DNA of 64,000 nt from Amphiura filiformis. Lineage: Eukaryota > Echinodermata > Ophiuroidea > Amphilepidida > Amphiuridae. The stretch is from positions 62,001 through 126,000 of the forward strand of contig NW_027305508.1 of assembly GCF_039555335.1 (NCBI RefSeq), given 5' to 3'. The position numbers and the translations under genes were made by a program. This document shows, piece after piece, positions 33,133-45,751 of the stretch; within the stretch, counting starts at the first letter, position 1; every line of letters begins with the position of its first letter. The notes beneath the pieces are model-generated. The model ran no database searches and was not told where the DNA came from. It saw only the letters and a program-made list of their open reading frames with translations.

Positions 33133-33489
33133 AGAGGCCTCCTCCTTCTTCCAAGCATAATTGCTTACGCTAAAACGTATTATGGGCATTTATTTTGCGA
33201 TAATAAATGATAAATAGAAAGCCACTCTTCAGGGTTTTTTTTATCGAAAACCCGGATGAGAAACTTGTTTTTTATTTTACTTGGTCTAATTTATTTAATC
33301 CAAAATAAATAAAGACATAAACATAAATAAATAACAGTTAATAAATCATAGTAATAAAAACACTGCTTCCTCATAAATAAATAGATTTATAAAATGGGAA
33401 AACAAAATTAAATAAGAAGAAAAGAAAATGCACAAATATTCAAATAATTAAAAGTAAATACTTACCGGTAGTATAGGCCTAAATAAAGA

Positions 33490-33600
33490 TATGATGATGA
33501 TAATATGATAGGCCTAATAAAATAATAATAGTAATAATAATAATAACAATAATAGGCCTAATAATAAAAATAATAATAATATAAAGAAAACAGTAAATAT
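33490..33600. repeat. (AAT)n-rich microsatellite
   Basis: ATAATAATAATAAT runs interrupted by AGGCCTAATA phrases. Confidence 0.8.
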
Positions 33601-35034
33601 TTATACATGAATATATAAAATATGTGAATACCTATCCCAAGAAATAATTCATTTACATTACTACATTTGTATAACACTGCTATTTCAATTTAATCAGCTA
33701 AAAAAACCAAAAAAAACAAACATGTTCGATCTTTTTGTGATATCGCCCAACCCTAAACTCAAAACCAGGAAGTGATTTGACAAAATTGTTCGTACGTGAC
33801 AGTGCAAGATATAACCGAGCTAATATTACTTTAATTTCTGCTTCTAAGAGGAATTACTTTCTTTAAAGGCCATGGATGACTTATAAAAAGTATATGAAAT
33901 AACTACTGGAGCAAGGCAGGAGGTGAGCATGAGGTTTTGAATAAATCGGTTGCGCACGTAAATACCTGTGGCGCTGCCCCGGTATGGGCTTATACTATAA
34001 TACGTAGCGTTGTAGTAGGCCAGTGGGACAACGAAAACGCTACGTGAACGAGCTAATCATGGACATGACATTCAATTCATGCATTCAAATGTCAATGATT
34101 CATGTCACACACTGATTGATGCATATCCATTGTCATGATCATAATGTACATTCTCTCACGTGCTCACTGACATGAATTGAAAGTTGTTCATGTTATTGTA
34201 ATCTTTGACTTTGATAGAGAATACTCTGCAACTCCTCCTTATGAAGTCACCCGCATGCCGCAGTCGTGATAAGTGAATCGTACAATATTTACATCATTAT
34301 TTATTACATGTATTGTATACATCGAGATAAAATAAAATATAGCGGGTGATCATGTTTATTATTGTCAAGCATGTCAATATACATGACATTTACTCGCATT
34401 GATCATGTTGATACCATGATACATTACCGGTCATGGTTTAGCTTGATAGCCATTCAATCTGAAACTCCATATTCTGTCGGTCGGACATCCAGGGCCAGGC
34501 ATATGGACCGGCTGACAAAGGGCATAAGTTAACTAACACTTTCGTCAAAATTGAGTTGCATGTATGACCAACATGCCAATGCTGGTAGGTCCAGGAACCT
34601 AATATCTACACCACATGACACATAGAATATCTCAAACATTTGCAAATGCGATGCCCCAATTCTAATTCCGAAATTGGGTTACATGGGAGCAATCGACAGT
34701 TTTTGTCAATTATCTCGAAAAGATCAATTTGATGATCATCAATATGTTAGTTATGCCCTTTTGCCTTGTGAGTGCCGAGTGCAGAATAGCACTGCCACTG
34801 GAGTGAAAACAACATTCGCATTCACTGAACTCTGGAGTTCATCACAAGCTATCACATTATCACACTATTCTGCCAGGTTCGACTCTCTGCAAATAAAAAT
34901 ATCCGATAAGTTGTTTTCACTCCAATGCATGAATGGATGTGACGCGTGGCCCGACCGAGAGAAATTGCATAAAATTACAATTTTACATTTTCTTAGTATT
35001 TCAGTCAAAATTGCCACGCATCTACGAGCTCATC
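33601..35034. other. No gene recognised; ATGTCA/TGACAT-rich zone
   Basis: 34040-34440 is dotted with CATGACA, TGTCATG and ATGTCAAT in both orientations. A 125-codon plus frame (34674-35051) has no motif and ends inside the TIR element that follows. Confidence 0.35.
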
Positions 35035-35416
35035 GGGCCCTTCGCACTTGATTATTAGTTTCCTGTTTATACCGCCCGCGTCCAAAATTGAAAATCTCAA
35101 AATAATTATTTTATTTTTATTTCTAATTTTCTCCTTTAAAATAACTTGCGAACTACTTCTACTTGCCATTTTCTGACTTTAATAATATCAACAATAATGA
35201 TGAATGAACAAAGAGTACAACTCAACCTTCACTTATTTATAAAATCAATTATTGTTGTGAAATAATTAAATGCCCGCTCTAGTCAAAACGAGTCAATAGT
35301 TGCTTGTAATAGTTCAAACTAAATAAAGAAAATAAAAGATAATTAATAATTAAAAGTCACCTCGTCCCTTTATCAAAATCTCTAACAGGAAACTAATAAT
35401 CAAGTGCGAAGGGCCT
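35035..35416. mobile_element. TIR element, AGGCCCTTC family, copy 1
   Basis: GGGCCCTTCGCACTTGATTA and TTAGTTTCCTGTTT on the left pair with AACAGGAAACTAATAATCAA and GTGCGAAGGGCC on the right. Internal sequence is about 75 percent similar by eye to 36513-36902. Confidence 0.85.
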
Positions 35417-35596
35417 TACATCTTAAACCAAGCGAGCCAGTCTTATTTACACATGTTTAGCGTGGTTTGTACATTCACAACGAAACAAGATGAGATGCCA
35501 ACACACCATGCCAATTGACATTGTCCAGACAGTGTTATTTTCTGTTCTTGTGATGTACACGCAGCTACAGTATGTCCACATGAAGTACAACCAAAT

Positions 35597-35765
35597 ATGT
35601 GGCATCGGGGGTCGATGCTTTGGCATGTTGCGTCACACGCGAATACGACGCGTAAAAAGAGCATAGTGCGCTCGGCAAGTACGGTACAAATTGCGCAGCG
35701 CGCAGCAGGTGGCATGCCAAAGAAGCATGAAGCATTGCATTGAATTATTCTCATACCTCCAGTTT
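35597..35765. repeat. Second copy of the repeat at 21546-21735, inverted
   Basis: Shares GGCATCGGGGGTCGATG, GCGTCACACGCGAATACGAC and CCTCCAGTTTCCGAGC with the complement of the first copy. The minus open frame over it is 103 codons. Confidence 0.55.
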
Positions 35766-36037
35766 CCGAGCTCTATTTACTTTGTACTTCTATGTAGACA
35801 ACTATAGTATATATATATTCATACTTCCAATTTCTCTCTCACTTCGTCAATCAATGGACATGGTGAATAGAAAAATCATGGCCAACAAGGTTGCATCACT
35901 TATGCAGGTTCATACTTTCTGCTGCGTCCATGGCCATGTGTGTCTGCAAGTGCAGCGGCGCACCGCTGAGCCGCGGCGGCATGACTCTGAGTCTGAAAGC
36001 CACTCTTGTCGCTCAGCAAAGCGGTGGACTGGACCAC

Positions 36038-36270
36038 GACGAGGCTACTGTACATTTTCAATGGGGTGAAATTTGAAGTTGGCATAAAAACGTTTTGTAC
36101 TACAATTTCGCTGACAGGTTGGTCTTCACAGGAAATATGAATTTGTATTTCACAGGAAATATTAACATAGTAGGAATGAATAAAAAAATGTTTATAAAAA
36201 TATGTTTTTGAATGAAGTGCAAAGTTCGCCGCCATTGGAAATGCACTGCAGCCTCCTCGTGTTTATCTCC
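36038..36270. repeat. Foldback element
   Basis: GACGAGGCTACTGTACATTT and TCAATGGGGTGAA on the left pair with TTCGCCGCCATTGGAAATGC and ACTGCAGCCTCCTCGTG on the right. Confidence 0.65.
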
Positions 36271-36512
36271 AAAAAAATTGGCAAATATTACCCACAATTA
36301 GTGCTGGTGTCTGAACCATTTTTTGATGTCGACATATTCCATATCTTGACGTCGACATACATTTGGGTTCCAATTTTCCAAAAAAATACCTGGACTTTGT
36401 TTTTTCATGATTTTAGGAATATTAAAAAAAAATTAACCTAAAAATATATAGAAAAACCGTTGGCAATTTCAGCAATTTTGTGAAACTATGGATCCAAAGC
36501 AATAGAAATAAG

Positions 36513-36902
36513 GCCAATTACAATTGATCCTTAGTTTCCTGTTTCCCTCGCGCGTCCAAAATCAAGAATGGAAAAATATTTAATTATTTTATTTATATTT
36601 TGGATTTTCTCTTTTAAAATAACTTTAAATGACTCCCATTTGCGACTTTCTGACTTTGATCATATCAATAATAATGATGAATAAACAAAGAACATAACTG
36701 TACCATTACTTATGTATAAAATCAAACATAGTTGTAAAATAATTAAATGCTTGTCCCTTGTCGAAGCGGGTTGATGTAGGTTGCGACCACTTGTTTTAAA
36801 ATAAAGAAAATAAAAGATAATTAATAATTAATAATTAAAAGTCGCCTCATCCCTTGTTTTCAACCATGAAACAGGAAACTAAGAATTAATTGTGAAGGGC
36901 CT
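36513..36902. mobile_element. TIR element, AGGCCCTTC family, copy 2
   Basis: AAGGCCAATTACAATTGATC with TTAGTTTCCTGTTT on the left, and AAACAGGAAACTAAGAATTA with ATTGTGAAGGGCCT on the right. It lies in the same orientation as copy 1, 1.1 kb away. Confidence 0.85.
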
Positions 36903-37527
36903 AAAGGGTTCAAATGACCCTTTAACAACCTCAAGTCTTTTCCAAGCAGTATATGCATGTTCCATGTATCATAACAGTACCTACCGGTATATTAAATAAG
37001 GACTAACCATCATGCACTATAAAAGTGTTATCACCAGTTTCAACTGCCACTTTACTTTTCAAATCCCATTGAACTCTGTGCCAAAGATGCTGTTTTTAAA
37101 TTGTGTGGGTCATTATTACTTGGTCGATTTCGTATTAAAAGTGATGTGTGTAGAAATGGTAAATCAACTGGCATAAAACTGATGTTTTTAATGTTGACAT
37201 ACAAATGGTGTTTTTATTGTTGACATAAAAATGTACATTATTCAAATTTAACCATGCAGTTACATGTATGAGAGCAGTGGTGTCATCATTTGTCATGTTT
37301 CCTCGCAATGCTATGCTAGGTGCTTGGTTAACCCAGTGGGGTGTTGGGTAGTACCTAATCATCCTCTGGATAGGTTCTATAATTTGTAAATTATGAGTGT
37401 TTCAATGCAAAACGATGCGCGAAACTGGAAATTGACTGAAAACGCAAAAACACCACTTCATGACACAGCCAAATATGAAATCACTGAACTATGTGCATAC
37501 ATGTATCTTAAAGTAAACTCTGGATGA

Positions 37528-37781
37528 ACACTACTCAAAGAAATTGAAAGATCAGACTGAATTTATTATCATATTGCAAAAACAGCATTACCACCGTAAA
37601 TCAGATGAGTGTCATTTCATTTTACAGCAATATTTAGGCAACAGAACACTGGCACTACCAAATACTGATGATGTCCAGTGATACTGAAAAACACCTTGGT
37701 TAGCACCATATAAGAATAAAAATGAAAGAAGGTAAAATCAAGATTATCAGAGTCTGATCCTTTAAAAGTTTTGAGTAGTGT
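37528..37781. repeat. Foldback element
   Basis: ACACTACTCAAAGAAATTGA and AAGATCAGACT pair with AGTCTGATCCTTTAAAAGTT and TTGAGTAGTGT. Confidence 0.7.
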
Positions 37782-37976
37782 CTATATTTTGACAATGAAT
37801 GTTGGTCTGAACCATAGAATTATTCACTTCTAAATTGTTGATCTGAAGTTATGCTCAATTTTCGAGAAAGTCATCAAAAACCGTGATTTTGTCTTGACCC
37901 AAAATATTACGTAAACCGTTACTAAATATTATTTCAGTAAAAAAATATATCCATATTTAAAAATGGTAATTCAAAA

Positions 37977-38322
37977 TTAAGGTGGTACTACACCCCTGCC
38001 CAATTTTGTGCCTATTTTTGAATTTTTCTCAAAATTATAGCATATTGGTGACAAGTAAGATATGTATGGCAAGGACTACAACTACTGCACTGGAAATTTT
38101 CAGCACAGACAACAGTTGTGGAGCTGGTCAAAAAAAGAGGGGAAACCAATATTTGATCAATAAACCAATAACTACTTGCCTGGAGTTGCTGAATTTTCAG
38201 TGCAGTAATTGTAGTCCTTGCCCCTATAATATACATATCTTACTTGTCACCAATAGGCTATAATTGTTGGAAAAAAATGCAAAAATAGGCACAAAATTTG
38301 ACAGGGGTGTAGTACCCCTTAA
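37977..38322. mobile_element. MITE family M1, copy with TTAA on both sides
   Basis: TTAAGGTGGTACTACACCCC on the left and GGGGTGTAGTACCCCTTAA on the right. The centre pairs GGACTACAACTACTGCACTG with CAGTGCAGTAATTGTAGTCC. Confidence 0.85.
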
Positions 38323-38640
38323 TGTGCACAGACTAATGAATATAGAATTCAAGAAAACTGTGATTCGGCATTTTAAAAACATGCCATGGTTCAGACCAAC
38401 CTTAGCACAAGGTGCTCAATGAATCATTTGCAGCTGCACTACTGTGTACAACATCGCCATCATAAAGTCTGGACGAAAAGTTATGCAGCTGTTTAAATAA
38501 ATACCCCTACAGTTTCAGAACTAATTAGGCCTATTGTTTTCACAATATTTGAACGTACAGAGAAGGATGATTTATTTACGCTCAATTTGATACTCCATTT
38601 ATCAATGTAAAATGTTCTATATTAACAACGACAGCAGAGT

Positions 38641-39000
38641 CATTCCATGCCAACTCAACATGAAAGTTGACCCATACTCATTGATTTTTCACAAAAAGTT
38701 ATCCCAGAAATGAAAAACCTGATAATTTGAGGTCGTAACTCCTTTTCGTTTCCACGCTACAGCAATTTGAAATTTAGGGGGGCCACACGAAAATGATGCG
38801 TCACAAGCTCTACCTTGACTTTCAAGGTGTCGTAATTTCAAAAGTATATATCCCACATCCCTGAAAATTTGTATTTAATAGGAAATACCATATTGAAGAT
38901 ATGATGGTCTAAATATAGCCGAAAATCAAAGCTGGACCCACTTCACCAAACCCAAAATAATTAAAGTCCCTTTAGAGTCATCTTTAGCCTGCACCCCCTA
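38641..39000. repeat. Diverged partial copy of palindrome family A
   Basis: CATTCCATGCCAACTCAACA, TTTGAAATTTAGGGGGGCCA and GCGTCACAAGC line up with the left arm at 4993-5170. Confidence 0.55.
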
Positions 39001-39500
39001 CTACTCACACACAAAAGAAAGAGCAAATTCCAAATTGTTCAACTGAGTTACAGGTCATCAAAAATGAACGAAATTAATTTTGATATATGTTTGAGATATA
39101 TGCAATACAATGTAGCCAACAAAGTTTCTAATTTGGTTTCTTGATTCCTTCACTTTGAATCAACAGCATCCATATTCCTATTGCTCTCTATTGTGAAAAG
39201 TGTGTTGACCCCATTTACTTAACGGTAGAAGTCTATGATGAGAGTGATGCATAGTGATGGAATTGAGAAACCAAAATGCCTCTTTCAAGGCTTAGTTATA
39301 TGGCATGTAGCTCAAACATCTCTCCAAGAGAACGAGTTTTCTGTGATTAATGGTTATTATGCCAGCACTGAAGCACGTATAGCCTGCCATTATCTTTGCT
39401 ATTACTTCAAATCAATACATATAGTTGCAACTTTAAAAATTCAGGTATGTTTCTTTCAAAACACCACTGTACTGTTATGATATATAATTTGATCGATTGA

Positions 39501-39597
39501 GCCCATATTTATTGGTCTCGCTATGAGTTTTGGACGTACGTCTCGTCCAATATTTTAAAAGTAATAGCGAGACCAATAAATATTGGGCGTAAAGGAT
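39501..39597. repeat. Long hairpin, about 24-bp stem
   Basis: GCCCATATTTATTGGTCTCG then CTAT pairs with ATAGCGAGACCAATAAATAT then TGGGC, with one bulged base and a 47-nt loop. Confidence 0.8.
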
Positions 39598-40429
39598 CCC
39601 ATTTTATCATTATTGTGTTTTGGATCCAATATTTTCACACACTTGGACTCATGAAAACATAATGTACAAAATTGGACAAATTTGGTATCAAAATGTGCAT
39701 AAATAAATCATCCTTTTTATGTTCAAATATTTGTCAATTATTAGTTCTGAAGCTGTAGGAATATATAAAAGCAGCGTTACTTTTTGTGCAGACTTTATTA
39801 TTCTCCATTAAAGGAAGGTGACCTAATATAAACACAGCAAAAGAAATAAGTCCCCCTCTCAACATTTTGTCATAACATTGTAAGGTTTCGTTTTGTACCT
39901 GTATGTGCCAATAAAATTCACTTTCAAATAATTATATGAATGTTTACTACATGTTAAGTGTTGTGGGGAAATGAGAGATTTCCATGACTTCAGGACTGAA
40001 TGAGCCTAATTGAAGGCAAAAAAACCGAAAGTCACAAAGTTGGCCTATGTTTGTCACAAAAGTTGATTCAAGGCTTGTTACTAGAAAAACCCATGTGGTT
40101 GAATGCATTTTAAAATCCTCACCAAGTGAACATTTACTGTAATGTGTATCGATTCTTGATCATGCAGCCATGCAAATCTGCTTGCGATTTGTAAGATAGC
40201 CAGTTCCAATACGCGTTGCAGTAACATGTAACAAGCATAGGCCTACTGTGTGACTTTTGGAAAGGGCAATTTTTGTCCTCAATTTGGGTTCATTCAGCCA
40301 TGAAGTCATGGAAATCTCATTTTCAAACAACATTTAACAAGCAAAATTCTATAAAACTTATGTATAACATGTTGTCCCAGATATTTCAAGCATTCATGCA
40401 AAAGATCATATTAAGCGATGGGTTTGAAC

Positions 40430-41095
40430 GTTTAGACGGCATTTATTGTGGGACATTAGAGCATCCGACATATCGAATTGCTTTCTGAATACGTCGAATG
40501 ACCTAATATCAAATAATTTTTTTTGTGTAATTCGCAATGTAATACACATTTTATGGCAAATGATTAAAAATATTTTTGATATTTAACAGCACTCAAACTA
40601 AACTTTATAAATATGATTAAAAATTGATATTTAACATTACTTGAAGTAAACTTTATAAATCTGATGATTTATACTTAAAGCGTATGTAGGTATGATGAAA
40701 AGCCGACGATCAATTGACAATTTTGACATTTCGTATTGAAGATAATGGATTTTTTCCCTCCCAAAACACAAAAAAATTAGGTCTTTTTGGTAAAAAAATC
40801 CATATCTTCAATATGAAAGGTCAAAATTTTCAATTGATTGTCGGCTTTTCCTCCCAGCTGCATATATACTTTAAAGAATATTATCATTAGATTTATAAAA
40901 TTTACTTCGAGGACTGTTATATCAAAAATGTGAAAAATATCAAATTTTTATCATTTGTCATCAAATTTGTATTGTATCATGAATTTCAAAAAATTAAATT
41001 TCATATTCATAACACATTCTTCGTATTCAGAATGCAATTCCATATGTCTGATGTACACAAAATACTGTCGAAATGCTCATTCCAGATCCCTTAAT
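40430..41095. repeat. 660-bp palindromic element
   Basis: The core pairs AAAGCCGACGATCAATTGAC (40701) with CAATTGATTGTCGGCTTTTC (40832). Outer arms ACATATCGAATTGCTTTCTG and AATACG pair with CAGAATGCAATTCCATATGT. Confidence 0.75.
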
Positions 41096-41232
41096 GTTCC
41101 TTATAAAAGCAACTAATTCTTTATGGAATTACTGACATTTGATTTAATGCAGCGTTATACTAGTAGTCTTCATTGTTTTTTTATTAATGATAATCATAAT
41201 GAAAGTTCCCTTACGAAAATGTAATCATAAAA

Positions 41233-41755
41233 ACAAGCTCGAATAAGCTTGTTTCGAGCTCGAGTGAGCTTATTTTGAGCTCAGATGTGATTGATTTTGC
41301 TTGTGTAAGCAACATTGAGCTCCTTCAAGCTCGTAGGTCGAAAGGTCGAGCTCATATTTACGAACACGAGCTCACAATACAAACAAATTACGAGCACAAG
41401 TAGTCAATTGCGATCTTGCCCACACAAACCTTACGAGCTCAAAATGCTCGTTTCTTATATGTGAGCTTGCACGAGCACACATGAGCTCATAAACTTTACA
41501 TGTGAGCTCACACAAGCTTGTACATTTTTTAAGTAAAAATTTCTATTAAATTTGTAAGCTCAAAAATTTGGCGCGAGCTCACTAATGAGCACATACAAGC
41601 TCATTAATTTTGTACTTCATATTTCTAAAACATGTTGTGAGCTTGCAAATTTGATGTGAGCTCGCATGACCGCATACAAGCTCGTAAATTTTGTACTTTT
41701 GTAAAATTTCTACTATGATAATTTGTGAGCTTGTAAAAGTGTAAGCTCATAAATG
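41233..41755. repeat. GAGCTC/CAAGCTC-rich cluster, left
   Basis: About 30 copies of AGCTC or GAGCT in both orientations in 520 bp, separated by 8-25 bases and often extended to ACAAGCTC or GAGCTTGT. Confidence 0.8.
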
Positions 41756-43390
41756 TTGTACTTGATAGTGACAATTTCTCCTTTGAATGATTCATATAGA
41801 CATAGCTGTCATCACATCACTTTTTACATTTTTAATTCCAATATATGTATTAACATTTTTTAGCGAAATAAGTGGTATTGTCGAAGGGCAAATAATTCGC
41901 GAAATCGCTAAAAAAGGTGTTTTTTCACCGACTAGCATGAATATCTATATATCTGTGGATGCGCTGCACGGAGTGCCGGACCGGGGTTCCCTGTACTAAG
42001 CATCATTTCAAATTCAACAAGTTGTTGTTTATCTAAAATGCAACAAAACATTTAAAGAAAAAAAAGTTGTTGTTTATCACATGATCAATCACAATTCAAT
42101 TTTAAGGCTTAAGCTTACTTCGAAGTTCGACATCAGCTGTCTTTAAATTAATGAATGGTGCATTCATTCTCAAATTGACACAAGCTCCAGTACAGGAGCT
42201 CTTACTTAAACACTCATCATTTCATTACCTTCCCTGAAAATGTGAGTTTACAATATATACAAACCTGAATTGGCTCAAAATATTTTCAACAGTACTGGGC
42301 GCTGACATCTTGGATTTTCAATTTGGCATTGTCACAAATCTTTTTTCAGCTGAAAAAAAATATTTACAATAAACAAAAACTGCCACAATTTTTGACATAA
42401 AAATATATTTAAATGCGAAAAAAAAATATTTAAAACAACAATTGTACATTATAAAAGATTACTAACCAAATATATTATGTTGAAAGATCTTAGTTTTAGA
42501 ACGAGCCGACAAGTTAACCTCCACGCATGCGCACAAGCCTTAGCAACGATTTGCATAGGAAGTTTATGGAATCCGTACGTACGTATGTGACTATTTTGAA
42601 GAGCATTTGTCACGCAAATTCAACCAATTTACAGGTGTGTGTAGAGTATTTTTAAAAGGAATGGTTAACGAGACATTTAAGAATCACACGATTGCCTAAA
42701 TATGTAAAAAGTAAGGTGTATGTTAAGGGTTTTTTTTTTTTTTTTGAAATTACGAGTCGCAAGAAAACTGCCGAATTCGTCAGCCTTGGCACCTTTGGTC
42801 ATGTATTAAAAATTGGTTGGGTATGAGAAAGACAGAGCTGGAGGGGGGCATGGAAAGGAGAGAGAGAAGGGTAAGATAGAGAAAAGAAGGAGACAGATTA
42901 GAAAAAAGATGAAGGAAAATGGTGAAGAAAACTGAGAGAATGCGGCGATCGATCCTGAATTAGTAGACCACCCAAATAAACATGTGAAAAGGACTACACG
43001 CATTGTGCACGGTATTTAACTTTTACTTTTGCATCAAGGTTTAGTTTTACATCATGGTTAAAAAGGTGCCAAACACTTTGGAGTCAAGGTTAAAATGTAT
43101 TGGAAACATCATTTATTTTAACATGTGGAAAGAGGGCAGGGCTTCGATAAATGCTTGAGGGCAGGGCTTGGGAAATGTTCAAAATAATCTTCATTAATTA
43201 GCTCTTTTCGCGACGCGACGCCATTAAATGCGCATAGACCTTTGACCGCATGAAGTTGGTGAAGCACTACAGCATGTCTGGCAATGCCGACTCAACCAGA
43301 ACCAGAATGAAGGAAATTATGATGGGGTAAAAAACAAGGTCAAAAGTAGGTATGAGCATGATGATGATGAGAGGCAAACCTAATTTGCTA
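41756..43390. other. No gene recognised
   Basis: Contains a plus frame at 41787-41999 without motif, a T run (42729-42746) and a purine-rich tract (42830-42940). Confidence 0.35.
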
Positions 43391-43645
43391 TAGCCAAAAT
43401 AACAATTTCTCGATCATAAGAGGATGCACCTTCTGCGTCAATGTACTTTCCATAGAATAACACGATCGCGCGACCTGCATGACCGAACCTTGACCTTGCC
43501 CAGCAACGACCGTGTGATTGGTCAATACTCAAAAGCTGTGTTTGCGCCGTAAGCGCCGGTATTTGCTTAGTACGCTCCGCGTAAATAACTGTGCGTAACC
43601 AAGTTGGCTCTCATGATCGAGAATTTAATATTTTGGCTATAGCCA
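43391..43645. mobile_element. MITE with TATAGCCAAAATA ends, 255 bp
   Basis: TATAGCCAAAATAACAATTT and CTCGATCAT on the left pair with ATGATCGAGAATTTAATATT and TTGGCTATA on the right. The GC-rich centre carries GCGCCGTAAGCGCCGG. A fragment of a second copy lies at 51663-51728. Confidence 0.8.
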
Positions 43646-43898
43646 GCCAAATTCGCCTAGACCGGGACCCAAACACAATGCATATTTACATAGAAATTTA
43701 AAAGAACAGATTGGTACAGGCTGGTCACATGGTCAAGGAAACCTACATAAATATGTTTTCTATTCTTCACTTGACCATAGGCCTATAGCAGTTCCATAAA
43801 TAGCAGTTCCATTAAAAAAAGCTGCTATCATCATGAGACTAAGATCTAGAAACACCATTTTTTTTTTTTTTTTTTTGCTAGCAGAATCTTTTTGATGA

Positions 43899-44046
43899 AA
43901 GTCTGCGCAGAAATAAAATTTCCAGTGCAGTAGTTGTAGTCCTGACCTTGCCCCTATAATATACATATTTTACTTGTCATCAATCCTCTCTAAATTTTGA
44001 GAAAAATGCAAAAATAGACTCAAAATTGGGCAGTAGTACCCCTTAA
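43899..44046. mobile_element. MITE family M1, right half only
   Basis: AATTTCCAGTGCAGTAGTTG and CCCCTATAATATACATA to GGCAGTAGTACCCCTTAA. Confidence 0.75.
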
Positions 44047-44444
44047 CGTCAAAAATATCTCTATAAAAACGTGAATTTTGGAACAAAATAAAGCTTGTAA
44101 TGTTCGACGAAATAACAGGTACGTGTGTACAGTTGAAAGCAAGTTAAAACCTTTTTGAGAAAGTTTAATTTGATAAATTAGCGGTTTTAACCTAAGTATT
44201 TAGCTCGGGTGGTCTAAAAGTCAGGATCGCCGAGGATGCCCTAGTTCTGTTCACCACGTCCACGCATGTATGGCTGACAAAATTCGCACCGCTCGCCATT
44301 GAGTTTACTGACTTCCTTATTTTGATTTTTTTAAACGTTTTTATGATCCCTGATTTCCGGTGGATTATTTTAGCTGTGTCACATGTATCAGTACGGGCAT
44401 AACTGTGAATTCAACGAGGTCGGTCGTTGGATGCAAGGCGTGAG

Positions 44445-44595
44445 GCAGCCAGTCGTGTAGGGAGTGTGTTTTACACACTCAAATTTGTAAATACACACCC
44501 AGATTTTGCCCACATGGCCTATACTTTGTACACAAATATCTTAAATTTTCACACCCAGTGCATTTACACCCCGGGATTTACACACCCAAACTAGC
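44445..44595. repeat. CACACCCAAATTTG repeat, copy 1
   Basis: GGGAGTGTGTTTTACACACT, AAATTTGTAAATACACACCC and CACATGGCCTATACTTTGTA match 55985-56105 in reverse. Confidence 0.7.
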
Positions 44596-45044
44596 TTGAG
44601 ATACTGTAGCTTTATCTGTCACTGCACATAAGAATATATCAACTAAAAACACAATGTAGGTATAGGTTTAGTTTAGTGCAAAATAAGCATTTATTAAGTT
44701 TTATCATAAAAACATTTCAATAACTGGAAATGTACATCAGTCATGTAGGTGATGCACTGAAAGGTTGCATATTGCACCTACTCTTTTTTGTATTTCGATG
44801 TACCTTTTAAATGTTCTTTAAATTAAATGTTCTTTAACTTTATACAGATGTTTGTTTACCTTGTTATTGTTGCAACTACAATAGTCAATCACAATTTTTT
44901 TTTTAAACATCATAATATACCTACAGGTGTAGGACCACATGAAGCCCTTTGACCTGACAACAGGATGCCCATCAGCTGACCTGCATATTAGCCAGAATGT
45001 GCTTTTTGGAAAAGACAACAATCGAGAAATTACGAATATTGGCT

Positions 45045-45540
45045 TGTGATATGGAGCTCAATTGAGCTTGAAACAAGCTTGCATTTGTTACAAGCTCGTT
45101 AACAAGTTAGCTTGTGAGCTTACATTTATAAGCTTGTGTAAGCTCGATAGAAATTGCTGTTGCGAGCTTGTTTCCAGCTCACAAATGTTGCAAGCTCGAT
45201 ATGTTTCAAAAATAAGCTCGTTTTGTTTCAAAATTGAGCTTGTAATTTACAAGCTCGTATTTGTGAGCATATATTAGCTCGTAATGAAACTGCGAGCTTG
45301 TTTCAGCTCGCTTGGGGTGCAAGCTCGTTTTGTTCCAAAATAAGCTCATCAGTTCCAATATCGAGCTTGTAATTTGCAAGCTCATCAAAATGCAAGCTCG
45401 TAATGTTTCAAAAATAAGCTCGTTCTGTTTCAAATACGAGCTTTTTCTTGATCATTACGAGCTTTTTCTTGATCGTAACAAGCTCTGAACGAGCATATAT
45501 AACAAGCTCATAACAAGCTCGTATACAAGCTCAAAATGTG
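45045..45540. repeat. GAGCTTG/CAAGCTCG-rich cluster, right
   Basis: About 35 copies of AGCTC/AGCTT phrases, many in the form GAGCTTGTAATTTACAAGCTC (imperfect palindromes). Open frames across it (QACICYKLVNKLAC and similar) simply read the repeat. Confidence 0.8.
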
Positions 45541-45751
45541 CTCGGCATTTTCATAAGGGTTCTTATTTATCTCACTAACATTCTGAAATTAGGATTTCCA
45601 AATCGGGTGTATTTCCGAAGATATAAAAACACTGCTGAATTAGTCGAAAACGTGGTAGGCCTACAGGATACCACAGTTGGGACCAATTCGACATTTTATT
45701 TGATGATTTCTTCAAAACTACCGATTTGGAACGCCTATAAATTTCAATGTG

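Larger units (their letters stand above)
38462..39803. repeat. 1.3-kb foldback element
   Basis: AAAGTCTGGACGAAAAG and CTACAGTTTCAGAACTAATT plus GAAGGATGATTTATTTA at 38466-38575 are mirrored at 39696-39799 (TAAATAAATCATCCTTTTTA, ATTAGTTCTGAAGCTGTAGG). Holds the family A fragment and the hairpin listed next. Confidence 0.65.
41205..45570. mobile_element. Possible 4.4-kb element bounded by inverted ends and GAGCTC-rich arms
   Basis: GTTCCCTTACGAAAATG at 41201-41220 pairs imperfectly with CATTTTCATAAGGGTTC at 45548-45565. Just inside each end lies a 500-bp cluster of GAGCTC, GAGCTTG and CAAGCTC (41233-41755 and 45045-45540). No target-site duplication is evident and the interior shows no transposase, so it could be two independent insertions. 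Confidence 0.4.

Noticed and set aside
34674-35051. 125-codon plus open frame
   Set aside because: No recognisable motif; its end lies inside a TIR element, and no conservation evidence is available.
41233-45540. Reading the GAGCTC clusters as a CRISPR-like or gene-regulatory array
   Set aside because: Spacing is irregular, orientation is mixed, there are no conserved-length spacers and the DNA is eukaryotic; subterminal transposon repeats fit better.
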